In this document: positions 54,614 through 63,028 of the stretch, in pieces | How the letters are laid out: every line of letters begins with the position of its first letter | How positions within the stretch are numbered: the first letter of the stretch is position 1 | Source of the DNA: an uncultured Lachnospiraceae bacterium | GTDB lineage: Bacteria; Bacillota; Clostridia; Lachnospirales; Lachnospiraceae | Direction of reading: 5' to 3' | Assembly (NCBI GenBank): GCA_947053345.1 | Contig: CAMRSM010000018.1 | Coordinates: 19,974 to 83,973, forward strand | Length of the DNA stretch: 64,000 nucleotides | Position numbers and translations under genes: made by a program | The notes under the pieces: model-generated | What the model saw: only the letters and a program-made list of their open reading frames with translations | Told to the model about the DNA's origin: nothing | Database searches by the model: none

Positions 54614-55723
54614 TCATAAAATGCTGGTATCTGCTGCGGCACCGATAACAGTCAGATCGCGGATGGAGCCGCGTTCATTCAATTTCGGAGCCATGATGAT
54701 GCAGTCCCCGCAGGCCGGGTCGGAGAGTTTTTTTAATATGATCTCTGCCGCATTGTGCCCGATTCCTACGGAAGGGTACACGACGGATGTCAGACCACAG
54801 GATACTGTGTCCGCAAGGGAGGAATCGTCAAAACTTACGACAGAAATATCTTCCGGGACAGACAACGCATGGCGGGTGAAGAGCCTGACCAGCGACGCGG
54901 CAATCTGGTCATTATAGCATACAAGCCCGGTAATCCCGGAAAAACGGGAAAGGAGTACGGTATCAAAATCCCCGGTAAAGAGATACGGGATATCTTCGGT
55001 CGTGTACCAAAAAACAGAGTTTTCCGCGAGCGCAAGCTGTTTATCCCTCATGAAAGCCTGCACCCCTTCATAGCGCTTTATGCCCTGGATATCATCAGAC
55101 TTGAAAATGCCGCCAATGTTTTTGTGTCCGCGGCTGACCAAGGCTTTTGCCGCGATTTTCCCTGCTTCAATATCGTCCATAGTGACATAGGATTCTTTCA
55201 GGCCGTAGTAATACCCGTTCAGGAACACGACCGGGATACCGCGGTCAAAGATTTCCCGGTACAACAGCCTATTGGCATTTGGAAGGGCGGATTTTGTACT
55301 TTCAACTATCAGTCCGTCCACGCCGTTCGCAATCATCTGGCGCAGTGCGTTTTCTTCGTCCGTATAGCGGTTGTGCGTGATGCCGAGTGTCATAGTGTAG
55401 TGCTCCCTGCTCAGCACATCCTCGATGCCGTGGATGATTCCGGGGAAAATATAGTCATCCGGGCAGGTAATGACCACACCGATGCGCTTGGTAGCAGGCT
55501 GCCGGATTTTAGCGGCATGGCGGCTGACATAGGTACCGCTTCCCTGTGCCCGCACGAGAAGATCCTCCGATACCAATATCCCAATTGCCTGCCGTACGGT
55601 CTGACGGCTGTAACCAAATTTTTCGGCAAGTTTATTCTCAGAAGGAATTTTCTTGTTCATGGCAAAGGTTCCATCCATAATTTTTTCCCGAAGCCAGTTG
55701 CTGACATCCTTGTATTTTGCCAT
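54614..55723 (-). CDS. araR: GntR/LacI-type arabinose repressor
   Basis: 369 aa from the ATG at 55723 after GGGGGAAATC. N-terminal GntR winged helix (KIPSENKLAEKFGYSRQTVR, QAIGILVSEDLLVRAQGSGT) joined to a LacI-type sugar-binding domain (IGVVITCPDDYIFPGIIHGI, GITGLVCYNDQIAASLVRLF, ISVVSFDDSSLADTV). This fusion is the AraR architecture. It probably represses araD and itself, released by L-arabinose. Confidence 0.92.
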   Translation of the reverse strand: MAKYKDVSNWLREKIMDGTFAMNKKIPSENKLAEKFGYSRQTVRQAIGILVSEDLLVRAQGSGTYVSRHAAKIRQPATKRIGVVITCPDDYIFPGIIHGIEDVLSREHYTMTLGITHNRYTDEENALRQMIANGVDGLIVESTKSALPNANRLLYREIFDRGIPVVFLNGYYYGLKESYVTMDDIEAGKIAAKALVSRGHKNIGGIFKSDDIQGIKRYEGVQAFMRDKQLALAENSVFWYTTEDIPYLFTGDFDTVLLSRFSGITGLVCYNDQIAASLVRLFTRHALSVPEDISVVSFDDSSLADTVSCGLTSVVYPSVGIGHNAAEIILKKLSDPACGDCIIMAPKLNERGSIRDLTVIGAAADTSIL

Positions 55724-55745
55724 GATTTCCCCCATTTTGAATAAG

Positions 55746-55788
55746 TTGTATTTAATTATACTACAAGTTCGAAGTATTGTAAATACAA
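55746..55788. promoter_or_regulatory. Dyad upstream of araR, candidate operator
   Basis: TTGTATTTA and TAAATACAA form an inverted repeat with outer ends 43 bp apart, enclosing TAGTATAAT (minus strand), a likely -10 region. It lies 20-65 bp upstream of araR. AraR autoregulation is a natural guess. Confidence 0.45.
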
Positions 55789-55915
55789 GGTGAAATAAAT
55801 TTATCTAATTAGTAGCTGATTTTTTAACAATATGGGCTGGTATTTTATGGTATAATGTGTTAAACTATAAATGATCGTGGGAAATTATGCGGAAAGCTGC
55901 AGTAAGGATATAGGA

Positions 55916-56740
55916 ATGAGTGCATTAAAAAGAACGATAATCATAGATAACGACGAGATATCCCGTGAAATAATTCTGTTTTTCGCGGGTACGATTGAAC
56001 GGTTGGATGTCGTCGGTGCTTTTCACAACCCGGGCAATGCAATCAAATATATGCAGAAGAACCCTGTTGATTTGGCAATATTGGATCTTCAGATGCCGGA
56101 GATGGACAGCATTGAGCTTGGATGGAAACTTCATGAAATCAATCCTGCGCTGATGCTGATCTACGCGACAACGGAAAGAGTTGAGATAAGGGACGAACAG
56201 TGTTTGAAGGTGGCGGTATACCTGCCAAAACCATTTAGCCATGAAGGTCTTTTACATGCAGTCAAATCTGCTGAATTATTGGCAAAGCGCAACCAAAAGC
56301 ATATTTATGCGCGGACATTCGGATATTTTGATCTTTTTGTAGATGGGGAGCCCGTTATATTTAAGAGTGCGAAGGCAAAAGAATTGTTAGCGCTCTTGAT
56401 CGACCGGCAGGGAGGTACGGTGACGACCGACCAGATTATCACGGTACTCTGGGAGGACCGCCCGAATGATGAGGCAACCCAAAGCCTGTGCAGCAAGGTC
56501 GTAAAAACATTGAAACGTGAGTTGGATGAATATAAGATCGGGAGCATCCTTATCCAGAAAAGAGGCATACGCAGCATAGATATGAGACAGGTAGACTGTG
56601 ATATGTTCGAACTAATGGAAGGAAGTATAGAGGCAAAAGAACGTTTTTTCGGTGATTATATGTTAGAATATAGTTGGGCTGAGGAGCGTATCCATTCCTT
56701 ATGGGAGAGGGCTCAGAGAATTTCAGGCAGGGATAGTTAA
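55916..56740 (+). CDS. Response regulator with SARP/winged-helix output domain
   Basis: 274 aa from the ATG at 55916 after GGATATAGGA. The receiver domain shows IIIDNDE, phosphoacceptor DLAILDLQMPEMD, YATTE and PKPF. The output half (FGYFDLFVDGEPVIFKSAKA, KELLALLIDRQGG, then SLCSKVVKTLKREL) is the DNA-binding winged helix of SARP-like regulators without the BTAD domain. No sensor kinase is adjacent, so it is an orphan. Targets unknown. Confidence 0.85.
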   Translation: MSALKRTIIIDNDEISREIILFFAGTIERLDVVGAFHNPGNAIKYMQKNPVDLAILDLQMPEMDSIELGWKLHEINPALMLIYATTERVEIRDEQCLKVAVYLPKPFSHEGLLHAVKSAELLAKRNQKHIYARTFGYFDLFVDGEPVIFKSAKAKELLALLIDRQGGTVTTDQIITVLWEDRPNDEATQSLCSKVVKTLKRELDEYKIGSILIQKRGIRSIDMRQVDCDMFELMEGSIEAKERFFGDYMLEYSWAEERIHSLWERAQRISGRDS

Positions 56741-56838
56741 GTTTCGGAGTTAAAATTCCATTTCGATTCCATTTGTATTCCGGGATGTTATGCTATAGTA
56801 TGTCTCAAGAAAGTCATGCTTAAGGAGGGAATGGAGTT

Positions 56839-57084
56839 ATGTCAGAAAAAATGAGATTTACATATGAACCTTGTTCGGAACATCTTGACTGTTATGGAAT
56901 AAGCTATACCGCATACGGTATTTTTCTGAATAAGAACGGCGAGATGGTCGCGGTGCAGCATGATGTAACGAGGCAGCTTGAGGAAGCGGAACGAATTTGT
57001 AAGCTGTTAAATAAGCATGAGCTTGATCCGGAACAGGCGAAATATGTGATCGAGGATTGTATTGTGGAAGGGTATCTTGTATAA
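56839..57084 (+). CDS. DUF6514-like small protein
   Basis: 81 aa. ISYTAYGIFLNKNGEMVAVQ, then HDVTRQLEEAERICKLLNKH and QAKYVIEDCI, resembles a small clostridial family I know as DUF6514. TTAAGGAGGGAATGGAGTT precedes the start. It is 98 nt after the response regulator gene on the same strand. Function unknown. Confidence 0.65.
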   Translation: MSEKMRFTYEPCSEHLDCYGISYTAYGIFLNKNGEMVAVQHDVTRQLEEAERICKLLNKHELDPEQAKYVIEDCIVEGYLV

Positions 57085-57190
57085 AGCGGATAGGGGAAAA
57101 GTGGGACAGAGCATCGGTATTCGATGGTTCCGTTTTTTGGGACTTTACAGTTAGCCTGATATACAGACCGATTGTCAGAAGGAAAAGACA

Positions 57191-57229
57191 GACCCTCCGG
57201 CGGCTTGGCAGTGCCGCCGGAGGGTCTTG
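57191..57229. terminator. Strong convergent terminator
   Basis: GACCCTCCGGCGGC pairs perfectly with GCCGCCGGAGGGTC around an 8-nt loop, flanked by AAGACA and TTGCTGTC. It lies between the plus-strand small gene and the minus-strand M56 gene. Confidence 0.85.
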
Positions 57230-57232
57230 CTG

Positions 57233-59203
57233 TCACGGAAGGTAGAATTCCCGAAGAAGTGTGCTTTCCCCGCTTTCTGTATTGAACCGCAGCAGGAAAG
57301 TATTATACCATTCGTTGTCCGGTACATTACCGGATATTAAGCAATACAGGTTATCCCCCTCCTCCATGATCGGGGTAATGCCGTATGGCTGTATGTGCTC
57401 CGGCAGGGATAATTCGAACGGAATCCAGACATCCTGCTTTTTATCCAGCTGGTACAGCATGCTGCCTATACCGCAATAGGAAGATTGGCCGGAAAACAGT
57501 TGCCCGGTCTGTCCTTCAAAATTCCCATAGTCCGTAACGCTTTTGTCCTCACTGACGCGCAGCAGCGTGAGATTATCATTATTGCCCAACAGCAGCAGGA
57601 TGCCGTCGTCCGCAACACAGTAATTTTCCAGAAAATAGCCCGTACAGCGGTACAATTCTTCGGATCTGCCTGTGTCCAGGTCATGTACATAAAAGATTAT
57701 TTCCCTGTTTCCTGCAAATGCCCGGGTATAGGCCCGGTTCTTATAGAAAAGGAAAAGTCCACCATAATCCCCGGCCAACGAGTACTCCGTCAGGTTTTCC
57801 CCGGAAATGGATACCTTGGTGACGATGCAAGCATCATCGTCCTCGGTCTTGATGTAACTGCAGTACAGGGAATCATCCCGGAGCACCATGTCAAAAATAG
57901 AATAGATTTCCGGTATATCTAATATTTTTTTCTGGTCTGTCCCGTCCAATTTGCAGGAATAGATGGTCAGATGTCCCCCCGTTACGTAATCTATTGTCCG
58001 GTCGATTTCATCCGTGGAGTAGTACAGCCTGTTTTTGTAGATGGCACAATAATTGGTGGTGACCGGCAGGGCAAGACGAGTATCTGAAATCTCATCTTCC
58101 GGGAAATTCATGTACATCGCCCCGCCTGCAAGTGTAAAGTCGCCAAAATATACCGGTGCTTCCTGCGGTTCTGCTGCGCGTTTTCCCGTGTCCGGGATGG
58201 TCATGAAAGCTACGGCACAAAAGACTGCCAGCAAGATGACACCGCACAGGACAATAAGGTTATTTTTTCTTTTCTTCATAATGTTTTCCACCCGCCTTTC
58301 TGTATTGGACTCCCCGAATGCCGGGCCGATGGTCAGACGGCTCTGGCGGCTTGCACAGGAGAGAAGGGTTTTTGCGTAAGCTTTCCGCTCGCTGAGGTCT
58401 GCATGCTCGAGACTGCTCTCATCGCAGAACATTTCCATATCCTGTTCCATAAGCCGGGCAGCATACCATACGAGGGGATTCCACCAGTGAAGGCATACAC
58501 AGATCAGGCTGATTAGCCGCGCCAGCGCATCGTGATGCCGTATATGGGTTCTCTCGTGTAGCAGGATATGTGCTTTTTCCGACTCTGACAGACCGTAAGG
58601 CAGCAGGATGCGGGGCTTTCGGATTCCGATCACAAATGGGGACTGCACCGCTTCACACAGCCAGACATTCCCGCTTTCGCGGATGGCAGTTGCGATCCGG
58701 CGGTGTACCCGCAGATATTGCGCAAAGCAATAAAACAGGACTGCGCCAGTACCCGCCAAATAAAATGTGCACAGAAACCAAAGTAAAACGTCCTTGCTGT
58801 CCGGTTCCGTCTGATTTGCGGTTGGGACTGCGGCCTGTGCAGCGCCGCCCGAGAAATTGCCGGATTCGCCATTGTTAGCGGGAATCCCGGGGATGGGAGC
58901 CGTATCGGCATCCGTGCCGGAAATGTCCATAAGGTCGTGGATGTTTCCTTGCAGTGTTAAGCTTTGTGAGCCGGATCTTTGCCCGCTCCCCAGAAAATCT
59001 GCCGTATCCGGTAAAGCCGGCTGAAGGCTGAACGGGGAACGTATGGAGATCGGGCATAGCAGGCTGATCCCGACAAGTATCCAAAGACTGTAGCTATAAA
59101 CTTTTGGATAGCGTTTCAGGAATGGGCGTACCGCCAAAACAAATAAAATCATAACCGATGCCTGCAGGCTCATGCGCCAAAGCCTTCCTAACATTTCAAT
59201 CAT
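57233..59203 (-). CDS. M56 (BlaR1-like) membrane peptidase with propeller-like sensor domain
   Basis: 656 aa. Four N-terminal spans of the BlaR1/MecR1 type, with the zinc site LLHERTHIRHHDALARLISL (HExxH) and HWWNPLVWYAARLMEQDMEM followed by FCDESSL. A further span (NLIVLCGVILLAVFCAVAFM) leads to an external C-terminal domain of ~320 residues made of repeated beta blocks (LYYSTDEIDRTIDYVTGGHL, NRAYTRAFAGNREIIFYVHD), not the penicillin-binding sensor of classical BlaR1. A BlaI repressor gene is normally just upstream but is absent. It may sense another signal or be orphaned. Confidence 0.85.
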   Translation of the reverse strand: MIEMLGRLWRMSLQASVMILFVLAVRPFLKRYPKVYSYSLWILVGISLLCPISIRSPFSLQPALPDTADFLGSGQRSGSQSLTLQGNIHDLMDISGTDADTAPIPGIPANNGESGNFSGGAAQAAVPTANQTEPDSKDVLLWFLCTFYLAGTGAVLFYCFAQYLRVHRRIATAIRESGNVWLCEAVQSPFVIGIRKPRILLPYGLSESEKAHILLHERTHIRHHDALARLISLICVCLHWWNPLVWYAARLMEQDMEMFCDESSLEHADLSERKAYAKTLLSCASRQSRLTIGPAFGESNTERRVENIMKKRKNNLIVLCGVILLAVFCAVAFMTIPDTGKRAAEPQEAPVYFGDFTLAGGAMYMNFPEDEISDTRLALPVTTNYCAIYKNRLYYSTDEIDRTIDYVTGGHLTIYSCKLDGTDQKKILDIPEIYSIFDMVLRDDSLYCSYIKTEDDDACIVTKVSISGENLTEYSLAGDYGGLFLFYKNRAYTRAFAGNREIIFYVHDLDTGRSEELYRCTGYFLENYCVADDGILLLLGNNDNLTLLRVSEDKSVTDYGNFEGQTGQLFSGQSSYCGIGSMLYQLDKKQDVWIPFELSLPEHIQPYGITPIMEEGDNLYCLISGNVPDNEWYNTFLLRFNTESGESTLLREFYLP

Positions 59204-59221
59204 TGATCCGACACCTCCTAT

Positions 59222-59245
59222 TATAATCTATTGCAATAGACTATA
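59222..59245. promoter_or_regulatory. Palindrome upstream of the M56 gene, candidate operator
   Basis: TATAATCTATTGCAATAGAC plus TATA is a 24-bp dyad with one mismatch. It lies 19-42 bp before the start codon and would overlap the promoter, where a BlaI-type dimer would bind. Confidence 0.55.
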
Positions 59246-59306
59246 ATTAGTTTATCACGGTAGACCAAGAATGTCAATAGGAAACAGCGGTGATTTTTAA
59301 GGATGG

Positions 59307-60058
59307 TCACTGTAAATATTCTAAAAGTGTGTCAATATCCGCGTTGATACAGATGGACTGTGTTTTAATTTCTTGCGGGGCGGCAGCCGCCCCATAATTG
59401 ATGCAGGCGTATACAGCATTTGGGTTTTGGTATGTCATCTGCCAAAACGGGAATTTGATGATTCCCGGGGTATTGCTGCCCACACCCAGTTTCAGGTACA
59501 GGATATGCTGCCCAGTATGGCGGCGCAGAAAGTCACGGTATCTGCCGGCGGCCTTGTGCCAGCCCACGTCCTCCGCAAAACTGGTATCCGCCCGCAGGTT
59601 CATGGACATTGGCGTGCCGCAGATAGGGCAGAGGGGGACAAGATCCGGTGCAATCCGCTGCTTGTCAATCCCGTTTTTTGGAAGCAGTGATCAACATTTG
59701 TTGTCAGAACAAAATAATTTTTGCCCCGCATCACCAACAATAAGTTGTCGTAGACAGGTTTTGGGATGCTTTGGTAACGGTTCGCCAAAATGTAGCGGCT
59801 CCAGTAAGCCCAATGTTCTTCCAAGGTAGGAAATGGGTAAAAGCCAGCAAAATACATATCATGGAAACCATATTTTTTTATAAAGTCCGGAAAGATTTCC
59901 TGAAACCGCCTGTCGGAGTACGTGAAACCTGCGGAAGCGGACAGTCCCGCCCCTGCACCGATGACAATGGCATCCGCGGTTTGGATTTTATCTTTCAGTC
60001 GTTTCGCTTTATTGTAATAATCGCTTGTAGATTCCAAAATCGTTGTCTTTGAAGACAT
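59307..60058 (-). pseudogene. Sirtuin (SIR2, SirTM type) gene with a frameshift
   Basis: The first part (60058 down to about 59680) encodes AIVIGAGAGLSASAGFTYSD and NYFVLTTNVDHCFQK. Then the frame is lost at a run of six A residues; adding one A restores GIDKQRIAPDLVPLCPICGT followed by PMSMNLRADTSF and the remaining ~80 residues to 59307. The whole is a SirTM-type sirtuin, which in other bacteria acts on protein ADP-ribosylation with a linked macrodomain. It is either a pseudogene or a sequencing error in the A-run. Confidence 0.8.
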
Positions 60059-60682
60059 TGAATATCACCTCCAGGCTGTTTTTATTTTGTTTTATGAAAT
60101 CTTGTACTGTTTGTATGGCGATTTCTGCCGCCCTCTTGCTCGGAAAGTGGAATTCACCCTTGGAAATGCAGCAAAACGCTATGCATTTTAAATGACGGTC
60201 AGTGGCAATTTCCAGACAGGAACGGTAGCTGGAAGCCAGCAGTCTGCAGTCTTTTTCCGTTACCTTCCTCATATGAGCGGTCCGACGGTATGGAGGATAT
60301 AGCGGCAGGGAAGATTGTAGGCAGCAGTGATTTTCGCCCTGCCGGCTGTTTCCGGCTTTGCCTGCTGTTCCATGATGCGGGAACATTCCAAGCGGAGCTG
60401 TATGCCGGCAGCCGAATGGATCGCGTTGTTGATGCATCCGTGGCAAGGGATAAAGCATCCGAGCATGGTACTGTTGGCAGCATTGACGATGGCATCGGAG
60501 GATATGCGGGTAATATCTTCCTTCCAAAGATAAATACCCTGTTGCAGTGGGGTCATGCCAGACAAAGAAACAATACCTTTTTCTTCCAGCATGGCATGCA
60601 AATATGCGTCTTGTACATTCAAAATTTCTTCCGGGATGGGTTTTGGGGGACGGAATATAAAAGGAAGAATGGTGGGTAACAA
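60009..60682 (-). pseudogene. Zn-macrodomain gene, truncated and frameshifted
   Basis: ILNVQDAYLHAMLEEKGIVS, YLWKEDITRISSDAIVNAAN, STMLGCFIPCHGCINNAIHS and LPCRYILHTVGPLI belong to the zinc-containing macrodomain family that removes ADP-ribose. The frame stops near 60270 and continues in another frame as VTEKDCRLLASSYRSCLEIA to 60009. The N-terminal ~45 residues usual for the family are missing. Its end overlaps the sirtuin start, as in the known macrodomain-sirtuin operons. Both genes are damaged. Confidence 0.8.
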
Positions 60683-60710
60683 AAAAATTAAAATTTTTTA
60701 AAAAAAATGC

Positions 60711-60739
60711 TTGCATTTTTTTAAAACATGGTATATAAT
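60711..60739 (+). promoter_or_regulatory. Promoter of tRNA-Lys
   Basis: TTGCAT, a 17-nt spacer, then TATAAT, 44 nt before the tRNA. A palindrome AAAAAATGCTTGCATTTTTT overlaps the -35 box. Confidence 0.75.
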
Positions 60740-60782
60740 CAATCTTGCGTTGAGGGAAAAGACCTTTTCGCACAACAAATAA

Positions 60783-60855
60783 GCGCGATTAGCTCAGTTG
60801 GTAGAGCACCTGACTCTTAATCAGGGTGTCCAGGGTTCGAGCCCCTGATCGCGCA
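60783..60855 (+). tRNA. tRNA-Lys(CTT)
   Basis: A 73-nt cloverleaf: acceptor GCGCGAT/ATCGCGC with A as discriminator, D-arm AGCTCAGTTGGTAGAGC, anticodon loop CTCTTAA giving CTT, T-arm CAGGGTTCGAGCCCCTG. Its 3' half, from the anticodon loop on, is repeated at 63278. Confidence 0.97.
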
Positions 60856-61080
60856 TGGAAAGTACCAGTTTTGGGGGATTGCCCCCCGGGGCAGGTGCTT
60901 TTTTTTGCTTGTGGGGGGATAGCCTTTCCAGTACATTTATGAAGATGATTTTGTTCTGGAAGGACGGTTTCAGGACAAAATAAAGATGCCTGCAAAGCCA
61001 GTAACCAAGGGCTTCCGCGCATGTTTTACCCTGTAGGTTCAGACCACGTATTACAGGAACGTGGTGTACTGGGGCAGGAC
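60814..61080 (+). repeat. Left direct repeat (attL-like) of the tRNA-Lys element
   Basis: About 267 bp starting at CTCTTAATCAGG in the anticodon loop and running through the tRNA terminator into flanking DNA. It is almost identical to 63278-63545 (two substitutions and a small change near the end seen by eye). Confidence 0.9.
60861..60906 (+). terminator. Terminator of tRNA-Lys
   Basis: AGTACC pairs with GGTGCT around an inner GGGGG/CCCCC stem, followed by eight T residues. A second copy lies at 63325-63370. Confidence 0.75.
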
Positions 61081-61414
61081 GGCTGAATGGATCTGCTCAA
61101 TGAGATAAATTTTCTGCAGGTACTACAGCGCTAAAGCACAGCAGCACCTGCAGAAAATTTCTTGTCCCCTAGAGCATCCCATTCTTATTTCGCCTTCCTA
61201 AGATTTATTCGTTACTCTTTACACCGAGGGAGCGCGCTTTCTGGGATGGGGCAATGGCATAGAACCCCAAAGCACGCACACCAAGAAATCTGGGGATTGA
61301 TACGATGGGGAAGGTATGGACAGTTTCTTCGCGCTATCGCTTGTCAATACACTGGTTCGCTTCGCGCCCTGCGTGTGGGTTTCCGTTGTAAAGCCCGGTA
61401 TGTGTAGGGATGCG
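61081..61414. other. Non-coding left part of the integrated replicon
   Basis: Contains a 15-bp inverted repeat, AAATTTTCTGCAGGT (61107-61121) and ACCTGCAGAAAATTT (61146-61160), with a 24-nt loop, and a stretch (61220-61365) that recurs in diverged form at about 63760-63885, including GCTTGTCAATACACTGGTTC. No gene is supported. Confidence 0.6.
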
Positions 61415-62086
61415 CTAACCTACCCGCAGGGTATCAGACGGCATTCCCGCGACAGGTAACCCCGGCATATCAACTGCACTAGAGGTTGTACTGCTTTCGC
61501 CGTTCGCCGACTTCTGATAAAAACTATATCGGAGTGATTTTATATACTGGTTAACCACGTAGGAGCAATTATCACACAGCAGCGGAAACCAATCTTCAAA
61601 CCGATCTGACATAGCATAATCAACAAGCTGCCAATACTCGGTAATGTTGTTGTCCCCGACAAAACCTAATATATCACGGATTATGGTATAACGTTCAGAG
61701 GACGACGGGCGGAGCAAACTGGCAAGATCAATACCGCCATGGGCGATAATACTATCTTTGCTATACTGTGCCTTTTCCGGGTTATCCAAATGCGCCATAT
61801 AACGTACAAGCGCCTTTGCATTATGACACCGTTCTGGTATCGGACAGTTAAGCTTGTCTGTGATTTCTTTGACCTGCTCAAACGATTTTACATTGCCAAA
61901 AAGCACAAGGATATGGATATGGGGCTTTTTCGCTTCCCCATTGGCGTTAATGTCCTTGTCATGTAACGGACTCTCTATCCACTCAAGATGCATGTCATTG
62001 ATTATATCCCTCCAATCCGTTGGTGCACTTTCTGGGTATAAAACAAATGTCCAGTTTCTAGTTCTTGTCTGTTTTTCGATAGTCAA
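61415..62086 (-). CDS. rep: Rolling-circle replication initiator (Rep_2, pMV158/pE194 type)
   Basis: 223 aa, TTG start at 62086 after GGAGGTCGGATA. RTRNWTFVLYPESAPTDWRD is the typical N-terminal strand, KKPHIHILVLFGNVKS holds the HUH metal site, and NAKALVRYMAHLDNPEKAQY holds the catalytic Tyr region; LLRPSSSERYTIIRDILGFV follows as in Rep_2 proteins. It nicks the plasmid origin and primes leading-strand synthesis. The hairpin with its likely nick site is directly upstream at 62140-62175. The C-terminus is slightly extended. Confidence 0.9.
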   Translation of the reverse strand: MTIEKQTRTRNWTFVLYPESAPTDWRDIINDMHLEWIESPLHDKDINANGEAKKPHIHILVLFGNVKSFEQVKEITDKLNCPIPERCHNAKALVRYMAHLDNPEKAQYSKDSIIAHGGIDLASLLRPSSSERYTIIRDILGFVGDNNITEYWQLVDYAMSDRFEDWFPLLCDNCSYVVNQYIKSLRYSFYQKSANGESSTTSSAVDMPGLPVAGMPSDTLRVG

Positions 62087-62139
62087 TATCCGACCTCCTT
62101 TTCCAAGATTTGTTGTTTTTAGTTTTCGTGAACACTGAA

Positions 62140-62175
62140 CCCAATAGGGGGGGTCGTAGTCTCCCCCCTATTGGG
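62140..62175 (-). other. dso: Candidate double-strand origin (nick-site hairpin)
   Basis: CCCAATAGGGGGG and CCCCCCTATTGGG form a perfect 13-bp stem with a 10-nt loop. On the minus strand it reads GACTACGACCCCCC, close to the pMV158-family nick sequence TACTACGACCCCCC. It lies 54-89 nt upstream of the rep start. Confidence 0.75.
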
Positions 62176-62184
62176 TGGAACACT

Positions 62185-62448
62185 TTAAACCTCCGTTTTA
62201 CCAAAATTTTTTAGTTCCGGAACTTGGTTGAAAACCTGTGTCATGTTCACTTCAAATAGTCCTGGCTCGTTAACTTGTTCTGCCATGGAATATACAATTT
62301 CATCCAAGAACATAATTTTCATTACTGGAAGCCTATAAAGGCTTTCAATAATCTCCGCGATTTTCTGGTACTTGAATTCATAATTGCCGTCCTGATAATT
62401 CTTGTCCTCAATTAACTGAAAAATCAGGTGCGAGTTTTCATTATCCAT
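62185..62448 (-). CDS. Small hypothetical protein of the replicon
   Basis: 87 aa, ATG at 62448 after TATGGAGGTTAC. Acidic, with LIFQLIEDKNYQDGNYEFKY and VYSMAEQVNEPGLFEVNMTQ. It has its own promoter at 62497-62525 and lies upstream of the origin hairpin and rep. No family recognised; a copy-control or maintenance role would fit the position but is unproven. Confidence 0.6.
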   Translation of the reverse strand: MDNENSHLIFQLIEDKNYQDGNYEFKYQKIAEIIESLYRLPVMKIMFLDEIVYSMAEQVNEPGLFEVNMTQVFNQVPELKNFGKTEV

Positions 62449-62496
62449 GTAACCTCCATATGTTCGTTTTTCTAAACACGTGCTTTAGATATATAA

Positions 62497-62525
62497 ACAA
62501 TACTACATTTGTAAAGTGTTGTCAA
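62497..62525 (-). promoter_or_regulatory. Leftward promoter of the replicon
   Basis: On the minus strand: TTGACA, a 17-nt spacer, then TATTGT, about 50 nt before the 87-aa gene. Confidence 0.7.
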
Positions 62526-62528
62526 TAG

Positions 62529-62589
62529 TTAATGTTTAAAATATTAAATATTATTTTCAGTTGACTAAACATTAAAAAGCAAATATAAT
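62529..62589 (+). promoter_or_regulatory. Rightward promoter and operator-like dyad of the replicon
   Basis: TTGACT (62561-62566), a 17-nt spacer and TATAAT (62584-62589) precede the regulator gene. TTAATGTTTA (62529-62538) and TAAACATTAA (62566-62575) form an inverted repeat overlapping the -35 region, a likely binding site for the Cro/C1-type protein. Confidence 0.65.
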
Positions 62590-62612
62590 AAATATTGAAA
62601 GGAGAATAAGAA

Positions 62613-62951
62613 ATGATTCGATATTATAAACTATTTGATTTGTTAAACAGAAAGCATATAAAATTATCTGATTTACGAAATATATTGTCATCCGCCACTG
62701 TTGCAAAATTAAGAAAAGGTGCATATATAAGTGGAGAAGCAATAGAAAAAATTTGTCTTTATTTAGAATGTCAGCCCGGTGATATTATGGAAATAACTCA
62801 TGATGAAAAAGAAGATAATGATTTGAAGATGTATACTACAAATAACATTTATGAGATAAATGACGAAGAAAACATAAATTACAAACAAATAAATATTCGT
62901 GATGAAGAAAATGAAATTATTTATCAAGAAAAAAACCAGATGTCGATTTAA
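62613..62951 (+). CDS. Cro/C1-type HTH regulator
   Basis: 112 aa, ATG after GAAAGGAGAATAAGAA. FDLLNRKHIKLSDLRNILSS followed by ATVAKLRKGAYISGEAIEKI and CLYLECQPGDIMEI is the HTH_26 type of Cro/C1 regulator. The C-terminal ~45 residues are acidic and low in complexity (NINYKQINIRDEENEIIYQE). It is divergent from the other genes and probably controls the shared promoter region. Base composition is much more AT-rich than the chromosomal neighbours. Confidence 0.8.
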   Translation: MIRYYKLFDLLNRKHIKLSDLRNILSSATVAKLRKGAYISGEAIEKICLYLECQPGDIMEITHDEKEDNDLKMYTTNNIYEINDEENINYKQINIRDEENEIIYQEKNQMSI

Positions 62952-63028
62952 TTTAATGTAAGAATAATTTTTAAAAAGAAGTTAAGATTTCTAATATCTA
63001 GCACTATTTACCCTATTGTTTCTTGTCA

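Noticed and set aside
54755-55744. 329-aa plus-strand ORF opposite araR
   Set aside because: araR has a full conserved domain series; this antisense frame shows none.
60711-60722. A/T palindrome before tRNA-Lys as a terminator of an upstream gene
   Set aside because: It overlaps a good -35 box, and the upstream macrodomain gene runs in the other direction.
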